A stretch of DNA of 64,000 nt from contig JARUPY010000397.1 in NCBI GenBank assembly GCA_029817715.1, positions 3,348,001 through 3,412,000 of the forward strand, written 5' to 3'. The translations under genes were made by a program, and so were the position numbers. The stretch comes from Melastoma dodecandrum (Eukaryota; Streptophyta; Magnoliopsida; Myrtales; Melastomataceae). Under the pieces are notes generated by a model. The model saw only the letters and a program-made list of their open reading frames with translations. It did not search any database and was not told the DNA's origin. This document shows, in pieces, positions 1-11,514 of the stretch; positions within the stretch are counted from its first letter, which is position 1, and each line of letters opens with the position of its first letter.

Positions 1-1
1 C

Positions 2-631
2 GTGCCCCTGGGATATGAGACCGCCATCTTCAAAGGCCTCTCTAGGAAAATACTCTGTCAAGGAGCATCCATAAAGGATCAATGGAGAAATCCAGATGAT
101 AAAAGAACCACCCGGCTTTCTGAGTTTGGCGAAATGATAAGAGCATCGTTTGGGCTTCCGGTAGGCGATCATCAGATCAAAAGACCCTTGTCTGCCCATA
201 ATGTGCTCTTCATCCGTAGGGAGGATTATCGGGCGCATCCTCGTCACATAGGCAAACTAGAATCGAGGCTGATCAATGAGCAGCACCTATTTGATTCCCT
301 AAAAATTTGGGCGTCAAGCTACCAGGGCTGCAATGTAAATCTCGTGGACGGACTTTTTGCGCACATGCCAATGAAAGATCAGGTCAAGGCCATACAAGAT
401 GCTTCAGTGATCATCTCCGCACATGGGGCGGGGCTCACCCACATCATCTCGGCGATATCTGATACAGTGATCTTGGAGATCATAGGTAGCAAGTTCCGGC
501 GCCCTCATTATGCACTGATTGCATGGTGGAGGGGCTTGGAGTACCATGCCATGAATCTTGAAGGGTCCTATGCCAACCCGGGAGAGGTTATCGATAAGCT
601 CAGGAGCATCATCGAGAACCTTGGATGCTGA
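2..631 (+). CDS. XYLT: Beta-1,2-xylosyltransferase, C-terminal part (GT61)
   Basis: This is the last exon of a gene entering from the left; the first codon seen is internal, so the 5' part lies outside the window. About 209 residues are visible. Family knowledge: XYLT is a Golgi type II membrane enzyme that adds beta-1,2-xylose to the core mannose of N-glycans. Sequence support: the block FIRREDYRAHPRHIGK, the stretch KDQVKAIQDASVIISAHGAGLTH (around residues 125-147, the usual GT61 core signature), WWRGLEYHAM, and a C-terminus ending in LGC, as in plant XYLT proteins. The reading frame is clean to the TGA. Another GT61 member is possible, but the match along the C-terminus favours XYLT. Confidence 0.88.
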   Translation: MPLGYETAIFKGLSRKILCQGASIKDQWRNPDDKRTTRLSEFGEMIRASFGLPVGDHQIKRPLSAHNVLFIRREDYRAHPRHIGKLESRLINEQHLFDSLKIWASSYQGCNVNLVDGLFAHMPMKDQVKAIQDASVIISAHGAGLTHIISAISDTVILEIIGSKFRRPHYALIAWWRGLEYHAMNLEGSYANPGEVIDKLRSIIENLGC

Positions 632-1173
632 CTGGTTCTAACAATCCCGTCTCTGACTTCGAAATTCCCAAAGGAGATGGCACAAATAAGGTTTCAACCC
701 GGTTCACGGCCCGCTGTCTTCGTTTCGCTAGGGCTCGGAAAGGCAGCTTCTTTCCTGGCACAACGACACAACGGGTCGTTATGAGAGGGAAGGTTTAAAC
801 GGCTGGATTAAAACATCGTTTTAAGGTTAGATGGGTTGACATTTGACATAACACTGAGAAATTGTATGTAGAGAGGAATCTTGTTCATGAAAATATTAGG
901 CAAGAAGGTCGAAAGTCACATTTTTATTGCAGTTCATCTTCCGCGATTTCTCGAAAGAACCAATCGGACGGAATTCTGGGAAATCTGAGCCTTTTCCTTC
1001 GATCACAGCTAAACCGGTGATCTTCTTGGTTGTTTGTGGTGGATTCAATTGAATTCACCACGGGTGATGCCTTTCCATGTGTTCGACAAAATGCGCTCTG
1101 ATATTTTGCTTGGGTTGATTAGTTTTATAAAGCAGGCCGTATAGTTACGTGCTTCCCGTCGGCTCCCAAGAAG
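632..1173. other. Intergenic, no gene seen
   Basis: This is the 3' flank of the xylosyltransferase gene. I see no coding signal, RNA gene or clear repeat. Confidence 0.5.
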
Positions 1174-1353
1174 ATGGCAGGGACTGTCGGGTTTTTTCTC
1201 GCCAGAGCAGCGACTTTCTGGCACTGTTTGCATCTGTGGTATGTCAACATCGGACCTTGGCAGGACCGGATAAGGGCTCGGAATGAGTTTGTCAAGGAAA
1301 GCTTGATGAAGAAGTATGGCGACGGTGCTCTGGGACCAGGAAAGAAAGCGTGA
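1174..1353 (+). CDS. Possible small protein, 59 aa
   Basis: A short open frame begins at an ATG in good context (purine at -3, G at +4) and ends at TGA. The product would be 59 residues: an N-terminal hydrophobic part (MAGTVGFFLARAATFWHCL) followed by a charged basic tail with KESLMKKYGDGALGPGKKA. The composition looks protein-like and would suit a small organelle membrane subunit, but I do not recognise the family. It sits 540 bp after the xylosyltransferase stop on the same strand. It could equally be the last exon of a split gene or a chance ORF. Confidence 0.3.
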   Translation: MAGTVGFFLARAATFWHCLHLWYVNIGPWQDRIRARNEFVKESLMKKYGDGALGPGKKA

Positions 1354-3686
1354 CCTCCTGGCCGGGATTCATCTGCTATTCCGTGGCTTTGATTGTCATT
1401 AGTTAATAAGTTGCACTGTCTGAAGATCGCTCTGGAATGCGAGTTTGATTGGCTTTGCTGTTCCGTTGGATGATTTCATCATGAAAGACTGGGCGCTGGA
1501 TCGTCAAACTGTAATTTCGTTACGGGAAAGTAACAAGGTCGAAATATGGCACCAAGTCAGCTCACCTGTCAAGTTATGGCTTCTGTGGTTCGTAGAGATC
1601 GAACCTTGCGAATAGGAACTTGGAATTGTGTTTGAATCATCTAGTAAAACTGCTGAAAATCAGGTAACACTTGAGACTTAGAATGAAGGAGATACAGCCA
1701 GGTGAACCGAGTTGCATCATCAATGAACAGAATAAAATATCTTGCACCGGTAACAGATGGAACAGGTGAGGGACCCCATACATCAGTATGAACCAAATCA
1801 AACGGTGATGTAGAGTGACTATCAGAAATAGGAAAGGGTTGGCGATGTATTTTACTCATAATGTAGGTTTGACAAGTATTGAAGACAGCAGAAGAGGTCT
1901 GAGTATATGCTGGTACTACTTTGTGAAGTATTTCAGCACTAGGATGTCCTAGGCGATGATGCCAGGTGAGCTGGTCAGTTTCTGTGATCTTTGTAAAGGA
2001 GACAGTTGGAGAGATTGAGGATGATGACAGAGCTGGGAAATTGTTAGGAGGATGGTGGAGCTGAGCAGGGAGTTGATAAAGTCCGTGATGTGCTGGTCCC
2101 TGAAGCAGAAGCCTGGCTGTCCTCTTGTCCTTGACATAAAACACGTCAGAGTGGAACTCGACAAAAACATTATTGTCACGGCATAATTGAGAAACACTGA
2201 CTAAGCGTTGACAAAGAGTTGGAGTATAAAGAACATGATTTAGACAGAGAGACATAGGATAAGAGGCAGAGGACATAGAGGTGTTGCCAACACTAGCAAT
2301 TTGTAGCTGGGTTCCATTTCCTATCATAACAGAGGACTCACCCTGATAAGGTGTTGCTGCAGAGAGATCAGAAAGATGAGGAGTAACGTGGTGAGTTGCC
2401 CCATAATCCATGAGCCAGGCAGAGGCGTTGGTAGGCATAGAAAGGTCTACTGGGGAAGAGGAAGGCAGAGTTGAATGAGGGTAAGACTCAGGTAGGTAAG
2501 GCATCTGAAGACTAGTGAAATGTGTCTGTGGAGTAGGAGAAAAAGAAGAGGACATTCGGTGGAAGCAGGTTTGGGCAGTATGACCCAGCTTGTAACATAT
2601 CTGGCATTTTGGCTTTGGTCTCATATAGGGCCTGTCACTCTAGCGTGGAGTGGGGTACTGGGTGTATGGTCTGGTGGGTGGTTGTCCAAGGACACTGGGT
2701 TGAAACTGGGATGAGTGGTGAGGTAAGGAATATTCTGGCCGAGGTAGTCTTTGTAATGAAGTTGTCCTTGGAAATGTAGAGGAAGAAAAGTTAGGAACAG
2801 GGGCTGGTCGAGCTGGTCTGGGCTGGCGAGGTTGATACTGAGTGTGTTTGGGCTGCTGAAGATTTCCTACACCAGTAGAAGCAATGGAATACTATACCTG
2901 CGGCAGAATGAGATCTGGAACCTGTCGCTTTTCCAGACGCAGGTCAAAGTTGAGTAACAGCTAATAAACCTCCTCAATAGCTGGCTGGTCAGCACGACTG
3001 TACACAGCAGTGACCACCGGGTCATATTCAGCTGGGAGTCCTTCAAGGATGTACCACAAGTAATCCCGATAACGAACTGGCTCCCCAGTAGCACTCAGCT
3101 GGTTTGCGAACAGTTTTATGGTGTTGAGGTAGTTCTGCATGGACCGGCCATCCTTTCAAACTTGCTGCATTTGAGTGCGAAGATTGATAATCCGGGTGGT
3201 CGAGTTTGATTCGAAGCGCTGTCGTAGATTCTCCCATACTTCATGTGACGAAGCGCAGCATACGACCTGACTCAATGGCTCTGAAGTTAGCGTTGAAAAC
3301 AAAAAACTCATTACTGACTTATCGGTTCGTTGCCACTGTTTGTATGCCGGATTTACATCAGTCTGCTGGTCTCCCACGAACTTTTTTGGAGGCTGTGCAG
3401 TACCAAAGATAAAATCCTCATATCCTCCTGCAATTAGTGCTGCCAACAGCTGTCCTTTCCAGAGTATATAATTTCCATCATCTAGCTTGATGGTGGAGGA
3501 GAAGATGCTAGTTGGAATCTGAATTGGGTTCGGGAGAGAAGCAGCCATAGAATCAGAACTGTGTGCCAGAAGACAGGTTTGCAGACAGCCCAGTTTGGTT
3601 ACCTCCCATTTCTGCAGACCCAGGTGTGGTAGCGTAGTTCCCGGCCATTTGCGACTGAAAAACCTCGGATCAGTCGCTTGACTGTC

Positions 3687-3698
3687 GCTCTGATACCA
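3687..3698 (-). other. Primer-binding site (initiator tRNA-Met)
   Basis: The minus strand reads TGGTATCAGAGC immediately inside the LTR. This is the standard plant Ty1-copia primer-binding sequence complementary to the 3' end of initiator methionine tRNA. Confidence 0.85.
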
Positions 3699-3979
3699 TG
3701 TGGGATTTAGGACTCGGCTTCCATGAGAATAGAAGAAGAGAGGCGAGCAGGACAAGAGAAAGAAGACAGAAAGTTTCAGAAAAGAAGAAGAGAAGAAGAA
3801 GAAAGAAGGAGAAGGAGGGAACTTCAATTTTTCATTGATTAATCTCCTCTGTACAGATACATCTTTATAGTACCACAAGATTCCTTCTATTCTATTTGCT
3901 GGTTGTTGCCATGTGCATCGTTATTGCAGCTCACTCAGCAGACTAGAGCTGGTGTGCTGCGCTTCTGTTTGTTATAACA
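3699..3979 (-). repeat. LTR of the truncated copia element (281 bp)
   Basis: On the minus strand the LTR starts TGTTATAACAAACAG and ends CTAAATCCCACA, giving the usual TG...CA ends. It directly abuts the primer-binding site. Only one copy is in the window, so LTR divergence cannot be measured. Confidence 0.75.
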
Positions 3980-4125
3980 AACCTTATCCCCTTCTACCAG
4001 TAAGTTACTAGAAGCTGGGCTGGCTGAGTTTTGGACGAGCCTCAGGTGCACTCAGACGATTGGTCATGGGCTGAGGCCTCTTCTTCCCAGTCTTCAGTTC
4101 AACACTTTCAGTCCAACACTTCCCG

Positions 4126-6353
4126 TCAAACGTAGCTCCTCCTTCGAACACTTCCTGCTCTCACCATCAGGTGCTGGTATTTCACCTCGATATTGATCAA
4201 GACCAACGATACAGAAGAGTTCCATGCCAAGCTCAGAAAATCCGACAACGACAAGAATTTCCCAGCATTCTTGTTCCTCGGATTTCTGAACAGTTGGTAG
4301 TTAGAGTACGGATTGAAAATTGACGCTGCAAGTAAACCGAGGTTGATCCAATCAATGGATTTTGAAGTCTCAAGCTTGCAAAATAGGCACAAAAAACTCA
4401 AACTACGTCTTCCAGTCAGAAAAGCATCAAGGTTTCCTCTCGGAACGGTTCTTACGTGTCAGCGTCTGGATGTCGCTCCATGCGAGGCTAAAAGCGAATA
4501 TTCCACTCTCAGATTGAATCTCGGGGATCGTCGCTGTAAGATTGCTAAAACTCGACTGAGCAACCAAGCTGGTGTCGATCAGATTGATGGAGCTCAGGCC
4601 GAACGGTGTTCCATCCAGTGACATTTGAACATCACGGTCAATAATGTCGGCCCCATCCGAGATAGCATTTGTTGATGCGGAGATTACCCTGGATGTACTG
4701 ATGGATGGGGTATGCATATCTGTCACGAGGGATGTCCCGTAAGGACGGACAACAGATATGCATACCTCTCGCAATGCTGTTTTTGCCCACATGAGCAAAA
4801 CACTCTGCAGGAACAGAGAAAGGGTTTAGCATCAAGTTGATGTTTGTAATACTCCTTGTAACTGGGGGAAATTGATACACACCTATCGCTTCAGACGGAG
4901 TTATTGGGAAATTGGTGAGCACGCCATCGACTGAGAATGCACCGTTGTCAACATAGGAAATAGTCTCAGCCACGGGGTCATAGCTGTAATTGTAGCTAAA
5001 TGGCACATCGTTAGCAAAATCTCCCGCAAAAGACTAGGAGTCCTGCTTTGTGGCATCACCGACGACGGTCGTATAAGGCAGCAGGTAGTTGCCGGAATCG
5101 ACAGGCCAGATGTAACTCTTAGGGACGAGTATTCTGGAAGCAAATGCCTTGATGGAGGTAAGGTTCTTAAGAAAAGAGCCGTATGTCTGGTTGGTCGAAG
5201 GCTCAAGATCGCCTTGTCCCATGAATCTGAAGATTAATTTTGTCTTCGAGCTAACTCGGGAGGCAAGCTCTCTACAAAATTCACCTCAGGGGAAGAGATG
5301 TAGTTGATGACGGTGATTCGCATCTCTGAGAGAATGAAGCTCCTCATGCTCAAGTTGTGCTGAGTGAAGAAAGCGCCGTGCTGCGGAAGAACAGCAATCG
5401 GAAAAATCAGTCAACAGACAATCTTGGATACCCGAACCAACGATCGGATTATTACCTGAGCATTTAGCCATAAAACAGGCGGCTTGTAATTAGCAACCAG
5501 GTCTTAAACAGTGATTATCTGCAAGCATCATCATCGAACCTATTCATTCCCGACAGCACTCCACGAATCACTGTCAAGTCAATGCGCTACGATTAAAAGA
5601 GTCGGTGCAAATGTTAATCGAGGACAAGCCGTTAACGGAGCTTACAGTTAACATTTCCCAATTCTCTCATGGTGAAGTCGACCAAGAACTATCCCTGAAC
5701 TGCTGCGCCGTCGACCATGTAACTGTTGCTCCTGTTCTTGTAGACATTAGCTATGTCCGAGCTGTTGTCCAAGTTGACGTTAGGCGCCCAGATGCTGACC
5801 CCATCCTTCGTTAACTGACATCACACCAAAAAACGACGTCGGGGATGCTGGTAGCAGTAACGGCCCCCTACGCAAGCGAGCTCGAATCCGGGAAAACCTC
5901 CGAAACCCCTCCTCGTGCCACGACCACGGGGGCACTTCCAGTAACACCATCAGGATTCGGTATCAAGAAAGATCTTCTCGAGTTTGGGGTGGCGGTCGTT
6001 CCATGAATTACTACTACAAGGCCAATGTAAGGAAAAAGCTAAAGAGCGAAAGATAAGGGTCAAGAAGTCCGCCGATGAGGTGTCCTATCTCGGGTGGTGC
6101 AAAACAAAATCCAGGGAACCAGTCTCGACGGAACCCGCGTAAGAATGGCAACGGGAGAGACAAGGGAAGAAGAAGAGGAGGGGGACGTACCGGTGAGAAT
6201 CAGCCATGGAGAGGATCGGCTGGTGGATCCTTGAGCAGCGGCAACTCGGGTCGATGCTAAGGAGGCAGCGAGCAGTGCCGCCAGGAGGACGGCGGCTCGT
6301 TGGGAGCATTGCCTTCCCAGCAATGCCACCGCGTTCGTGGGGTCTATCCCCAT
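4126..6353 (-). pseudogene. GDPD-like (SHV3/SVL-type) pseudogene
   Basis: Degraded pieces of a glycerophosphodiester phosphodiesterase-like protein follow in order on the minus strand. They are a signal-peptide exon (6353 to about 6190), the first GDPD-like domain (VVVARGG near 5920, QLTKDGVSIWAPNVNLDN near 5800, HNLSMRSFILSEMRITVINYISSPEVNF near 5340, NQTYGSFLKNLTSIKAFASRILVPKSYIWPV near 5150, FSYNYSYDPVAE near 5000), and part of the second domain ([21 protein letters not shown], then FRNPRNKNAGKFLSLSDFL near 4250). Intact family members are GPI-anchored wall proteins of about 750 residues with tandem GDPD-like domains. Here several frame changes (near 5240 and 4740) and in-frame stops break the frame, and the C-terminal third is absent. 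The copia LTR begins shortly downstream. Confidence 0.85.
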
Positions 6354-6537
6354 CGCCGGTAGCTTTGACCTGTGACCGCAGAGGCATTTCGGATTGATAG
6401 TCCACGCAAGATGGAGACGCTCATCCGATTTAATATATAAGGAGACTCTTACCTCTGAGGCTAACTTTTTGGAGTGGTGATCCCCAGAATTTTATCACAT
6501 GGGTCAGCTTCTCGATTGAGTACCACAATCTCCTTGA

Positions 6538-6771
6538 TCAACAGCAAAAGATTATCTGTGTAAACGCCTGTAACTTGACGAGTGCAGCAGGTAGCCCATC
6601 CAGCCTAGTGCCTAAAATGGTCAGCTTCCTTCGGATAGTCGAGGCTCGACGAAAGCTCTCAGGTTCTGAAGACGTTGAATCAAAGAAGGTGGATATCAAG
6701 CCGGCAATACCATCAGCAGGCTTAGCCTCCCCGTTGTATTCCTTAAGCCACAAGTCGGCCATCGAAACCAT
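6538..6771 (-). pseudogene. SYP5-type syntaxin N-terminal exon fragment
   Basis: The minus frame gives MADLWLKEYNGEAKPADGI, then SFRRASTIRRKLTILGTRLDGL. This resembles the start of SYP51/SYP52 Qc-SNAREs, which act in vacuolar and prevacuolar fusion and are normally about 230 residues. Only about 65 residues are present. The following sequence reaches a stop, and neither a Qc-SNARE helix nor a membrane anchor is found downstream, where the GDPD pseudogene begins. I read it as an orphan exon, though a very distant next exon cannot be excluded. Confidence 0.65.
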
Positions 6772-6795
6772 TCCCGCTGCAAGAAATCAATCGAT

Positions 6796-6895
6796 CGATC
6801 ACCACCGACTGCGACGCACGAAACTCTCGATCGTCGAGCTCAAAACGATCACCACCGACTGCGACGCATGAAACTCTCGATCGTCGAGCTCAAAA
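6796..6895. repeat. 50-bp tandem duplication (two copies)
   Basis: Copy 1 (6796-6845) and copy 2 (6846-6895) are both 50 bp, start CGATCACCACCGACTGCGAC, and differ at one base. The block lies between the divergent SYP5 fragment and LIP5, about 240 bp upstream of the LIP5 start codon, so it may sit in the LIP5 promoter. Confidence 0.9.
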
Positions 6896-7133
6896 CGATG
6901 TCCGAAACAGAGACATGAATCCAATCCAACAGCTACTGGTAAGTGTGGACTAAAGTGAGTGGCAACGGACGGGATGACTCTATATATATAATAATAAAAG
7001 GGGGAGGGGGAAAACGCCAGCGACTTCACTTCGTTAACCCGCCCCATTTGAAGAGATTTCCCTTTCCTCTGTCTCCGTTCCCTCCCGTCCTGATTCTTCG
7101 TCTAGAAGGAAGAAGCTTCGGGTGTCCGCGGCC

Positions 7134-10015
7134 ATGGTGTCCGATCAGGAGCCGGCGAAGGCGCTCTTGCCCTACCTACAGCGAGCCGACGAATTGCAGA
7201 AGCACGAGCCGATCGTCGCCTACTATTGTGCGCTTCTCTCCTCTTCGCCCCCACTCCTTCCTGAACCCTAGGTCGTTCCTCGATGTGTTTGAATTTCGCG
7301 TCTTCTTCGTTGTTATTGCTTGTTCAGGTAGGTTGTATGCGATGGATCGGGGGCTGAAGATTCCGGCGAGCAATCGGACCAAGACGACCAATTCTCTCCT
7401 GAATTCGCTCATCAAGCAACTAGAGAAGGTCTCCGGTCATGCGGTCGCTTCATTTTCTGGATTTGGCCTGCGGTTTGGATGTGTTTCATTCCCTTGATTG
7501 CCGTAGGGTTCTTTTCCGTTTTCTGTTTTCCAAGGGTCTTTGTTACTTATATTAGCAATCAGTTTGACCGGGAATGTCCCTTTACTGTCAGCCTGCTAGG
7601 GTTATTTTCAAGGCCTTCCGAAGTGTTATTCTTGACTTGCTGGAACGTTAAGGGAAGACTTGACACATACGATCGTAAAAGATTGTGTGAGGTTTCTCTT
7701 GTGAAGTTTGATTAATAGGTGGCTAGTTTATTTTTTCTCTTTCCCTTCTCGATCTCCCTGATGGAATTCTTCAGGGACAGAAAATTATGCAAGTTTGATT
7801 GGCTGATCGAGTATGCCTGAAGTTTCTAGCAAAACACTGTTTGATAGATATCCAGCTTGTGTTTATTAATCATCTTTTGATCAAGGTGAGTTATGGTGCT
7901 TTACTATTGACAGGACAAAAAATCACTTAACCTTGGACCTGAAGACAACTTGTACTTGGAGGGTTTTGCGTTGAATCTATTTGGAAAAGCAGACAAACAA
8001 GATCGTGCTGGGCGTGCTGATTTGTACGATGAATTTCTTACCTTTGAAACTAGATTGGAAGTTACAAATTTTGTCTGCCTTATCAATATCCTTTGGAATA
8101 CATCGAATGCCTTTACCAAATTCGTGTTTTCTGATGTTCTTTTATATGTGAAATTTGCCGTGGATAATGGGTTCCATTCAAAACCAGAATCTTGGGAAAC
8201 GTTTGTTTAGTATATTGGTATGGCTGGTAGCTTGGCTTATCTGGGTGTGCGGTTGTAGTTACTATTTTTTTACTAAGTTCGGTTAAGTTAGTCAGGATCT
8301 AAGTCCTACTGCATGTTGTTTCATTTATTCTCTACATAAGGCAACTTGTTTACTCAGAACTGAAGATTGAACTAGTGAGGAAGGCATATCATTGATTGTG
8401 CTTTTTTTTAATTATTCTAATAATTGATGATTGTGCTATTGATGTTTTCTTTGGTGAGTGAATTTTATTGATGCTTTTTAGAACAATTCTGCTGAGTGTT
8501 CATTATGTTGAACTTTGATGTCCACAATGAGTTTAAGAGTGATATGTACTCTGTATATGGTAGTTCTGTTTACATGATGATTCTATTTGGCTGTAATGCA
8601 GGAACACTGCCAAGACGTTCTATGCAGCGAGCATCTTTTTTGAAGTCCTTAATCAATTTGGTCCTGTTCAGCCTGATGTAGGTGGTCCAACTGTGGCGAG
8701 CAGAAAACTTTGTTTCTGTACAGTTGTTCCCTCTTTAGCTTCATGGGATGTAGTTGCACTTTTGCAGCTTCATTAAGATTGTGACTTCTTTGATGACAGC
8801 TTGAACAGAAAAGGAAATATGCTGCGTGGAAGGCTGTCGATATAAGAAAAGCATTGAAAGAAGGGCGGAAACCCATCCCTGGACCACCACTTGATGACGA
8901 AGATCTCTTTCTCCCTTCTACTTCACCAAGTGGTTCATATGTAAGATTTTCTCCTCATTGGGTTTAGTCATACTTTGTATGCATATTTATGCCTGTTTAT
9001 CCTGATTGCTGGAACTGGTGCACTTTCTACTTCTTTTATCATTTTGATTGGAGATATATGATCTGTTTTTTCTGAAGATAACTGGTGACTTGTCAGTTTG
9101 CAAAAAAAAAAAAAAAGAAGAGTATGTTCACAAGTTCCTTTTCTGCTTATATTTTTTCTTATATCTAGATTTCTATTGTTATCCAGATAATATCTCCGCT
9201 ATTCATTTCTTTCATTGTCTTTGCAGGGAGTAGATCCTAGTGAAGCTGGATCCGTTCATCCCGGATCGGAAATTGATTTGCCATCCCCAACCCAGAAAAT
9301 AGAGAGGCAATATTCAGCCGATATCTCACAATCTCCCAGTTCTAATACATCTAATTATCCTCCTCCTCAGGACTTTCAACCACCCTTTTATTCTGTCCCA
9401 AAGCCTGTAAGTCCCAGTTATCCTACATCATACAGCCATGAGCCTTATCCGACCAACACCCAAAATCTTCCCCAAGATTATACTCCGGATACACATCAGC
9501 ATCAGTTACATGGTTACCCCCAGGAACACCTGCCACAAATGCCTCGTCATTATCCTTTGGAACAGCAACACATCCCTGGCCATTTCTCGGATTCACAGCA
9601 GTATATCTCCAGTGATATTTCGCCTCAAAATAGCACGATACATTCCTATCCTCACTTTCAATCATATCCTAGCGTTGCGGCGGCCTCAGTCCCATCCGTC
9701 TCTTCTCAACATCCGTCCTACTACCAAGGTCCAGATTCTTCCCATCCTTCCCTTTCTGGTCATCTTGGAAGAAGCTCCTCTACAGCTACCCGGCATGACA
9801 CTGGGAGGTCGAATGGAGGCGCTACAGAAGCTTCTCCTCGTGCCGAAACACATCACTATGACAGCAATTACCAACCTCCACCGGAAAAGATCGCTGAAGC
9901 TCATAAAGCTGCTAGATTTGCTGTTGGTGCTCTGGCATTTGATGATGTTTCAGTTGCTGTGGATTTCTTAAGGAAGTCACTCGAGCTGCTGACTAATCCG
10001 TCTGCGGGTAAGTGA
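7134..10015 (+). CDS. LIP5: LIP5 / VTA1 homologue (MVB biogenesis)
   Basis: Six exons fit in phase: 7134-7227, 7328-7428, 7914-8023, 8602-8677, 8800-8940 and 9227-10015, giving 436 residues (Arabidopsis LIP5 is about 420). Family knowledge: LIP5/VTA1 is the cytosolic activator of the ESCRT-linked AAA ATPase SKD1/VPS4 in multivesicular-body formation and is linked to stress tolerance. Sequence support: N-terminal Vta1 domain with LLPYLQRADELQKHEPIVAYY, GLKIPASNRTKTTN, FGKADKQDRAGRADL and TAKTFYAASIFFEVLNQFGP; a long Pro/Ser/Tyr/His-rich linker in exon 6; and a C-terminal helix domain ending in EAHKAARFAVGALAFDDVSVAVDFL and KSLELLTNPSAG. The start ATG gives the conserved MVSDQEPAKALLPYL. The stop TGA falls inside a sequence resembling a splice donor (GGTAAGTGA), but the frame simply ends there. 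Confidence 0.97.
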
Positions 10016-10770
10016 TGTCATCTTCGGTGTACCTATGTATTGGAGAGCATGCATGGCATGGCTTGTGTCTGTCTTATGGTGATAGGAAAACTGGACTGTT
10101 TAGATAATTAATTGCTTACGTCCTTCTGGTCTTTCTTTATCTACCTTTGGTCGTACGCTTTGCCTGCATATACCCCATGCATGGTACACATCATCTTGAG
10201 CTTTCTTTTGGAGATATGCCGCACAACAACTGGATTGCAAGGACATGCTCCAGAATAACGTTTGCTTGAATATCACCGCCTAAACGCTATTGCGGGCAGA
10301 AAGACTTCAACTGCAACTACTTTCCAGACTATCCAACCACTTAACTGGCTTAGTTCGGACTGAAAGTATAATATATTATATAAACAAGTTTGAGGTTTGT
10401 TATAAATTAGAGCTCCCGAATTCAACTACACGAAACAGCGAGTTCGTTTTTCAAATAAAATAATGAGTTTTTTTTTTATAAATTTTTTTACATATATTTA
10501 TGAATTCATTATCCATAAAAAAAACTGAGTTATATCGATAACATTTTAAAATTTAAGTCTTTCACAGCAAAATACTAAGTTGGTTTAGCAACAAAGGTTG
10601 TATTAGTTTCAGATTCACCCTTTTTGTCCAAAAGCATAAAGCGAGAAAACAAAGAGCTACATCGTCATCATCTTCCATCATGATTTCAATTCTCATTTTG
10701 AGGCTTATAACAAAACAATTCTTATTCCACATGGAAACCCAGTACTATCGTTGTTGACAATTGTTTTAAG
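10016..10770. other. Intergenic between convergent genes
   Basis: This AT-rich spacer contains the 3' ends of LIP5 (+) and the pyruvate carrier (-). No gene is visible. Confidence 0.5.
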
Positions 10771-11514
10771 TCAGTCCCTTTCTACGACTTGTGGCCCGCC
10801 CTCGTCCAATGCCGCCTCCGCCTTCTCCGCCGAGTAGTCATGCCTGAAACACAGGGCCGAGGAAGTGGTATCAGTATTCGTCGACCCCTTTATTCTTATA
10901 ATACAAGATCTTATTAAGATTGGGCCGATGGGATGAGTTTTTACCTGAGCTTTCGGGACAGTTGATAGATCCCCGTCATGGCCATGCCAAAGTTGACGCA
11001 GAAAAGGTTCGCGTTCCTCTGCAGAAAATCACTTGGATTACCCAAAAATAAGTCTCCGCCACGACTCATTCGGACGGACTTGAAGGCGGGGCCTTTACCG
11101 GGATAATCTGCAAGCTGTAGCGCGACCAGATGAGCCCGGAGCAGGCGACGACTGCAGGCAACCAACAACAATCGGGATCAGAAACAGCGGGCGGGAAAGA
11201 CATCACAGAAAGAACAGATGATCGGTAGCCCGGGCGTAGAGGAGACACGGACCCGCCTGGTGAGGCAGGGAGATCGTCTCCGGGGGCTTCTGGAAGTCGG
11301 CGACGTTGGCTAAACTGATCCCCCACTTGAATGTAGGAGCCCAGAAATGAACTGCCAGCGAAAGAAAATCACACGGGTCAACTAAACGCGAGGACGAGTT
11401 CCGGAATCGGAACCAAAATAACTGGAGAGGAAAAGACAAGGGGGAGATGTGGAATTAACTGGTTTTGGGACCTGCAGGGTGGTTCCAGAAAGCTTGGAGC
11501 TTCGAAGCCGCCAT
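10771..11514 (-). CDS. MPC: Mitochondrial pyruvate carrier subunit (MPC2/NRGA1 type)
   Basis: Five minus-strand exons fit in phase: 11460-11514, 11253-11351, 11099-11151, 10945-11018 and 10771-10843, giving 117 residues (family about 110). Family knowledge: MPC subunits form the inner-membrane heterocomplex that imports pyruvate into mitochondria. Sequence support: MAASKLQAFWNHPAGPKT at the start, HFWAPTFKWGISLANVADF, KPPETIS, a hydrophobic stretch with CSGLIWSRYSLQIIP, NANLFCVNFGMAMTGIYQL, and a charged tail SAEKAEAALDEGG. These match the plant MPC3/MPC4/NRGA1 branch rather than MPC1. All introns are short with GT-AG ends. Confidence 0.95.

Larger units (their letters stand above)
1641..3979 (-). 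mobile_element. Truncated Ty1-copia retrotransposon fragment
   Basis: Read on the minus strand, the fragment holds one LTR (3699-3979), a primer-binding site (3687-3698), gag, a zinc knuckle and the start of integrase. It then stops near 1641. No protease-to-RNase H continuation or second LTR is present, so the 3' half is lost. Gag starts at about 3550 (MAASLPNPIQIP...) with a UBN2-type core. The zinc knuckle CQICYKLGHTAQTC lies near 2600. The integrase zinc region and the start of its core (HTDVWGPSPVPSVTGARYF) lie near 1700-1950. In-frame stops split gag between 2624 and 3156, so the copy is dead. Confidence 0.85.

Noticed and set aside
3980..3984. AACCT as target duplication of the truncated copia element
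   Set aside because: The other end of the element is missing, so a duplication cannot be shown.
9438..9971. 177-residue plus ORF overlapping the last LIP5 exon
   Set aside because: It is an out-of-frame reading of the Pro/Ser/Tyr-rich LIP5 linker; the LIP5 frame carries the conserved C-terminal domain.
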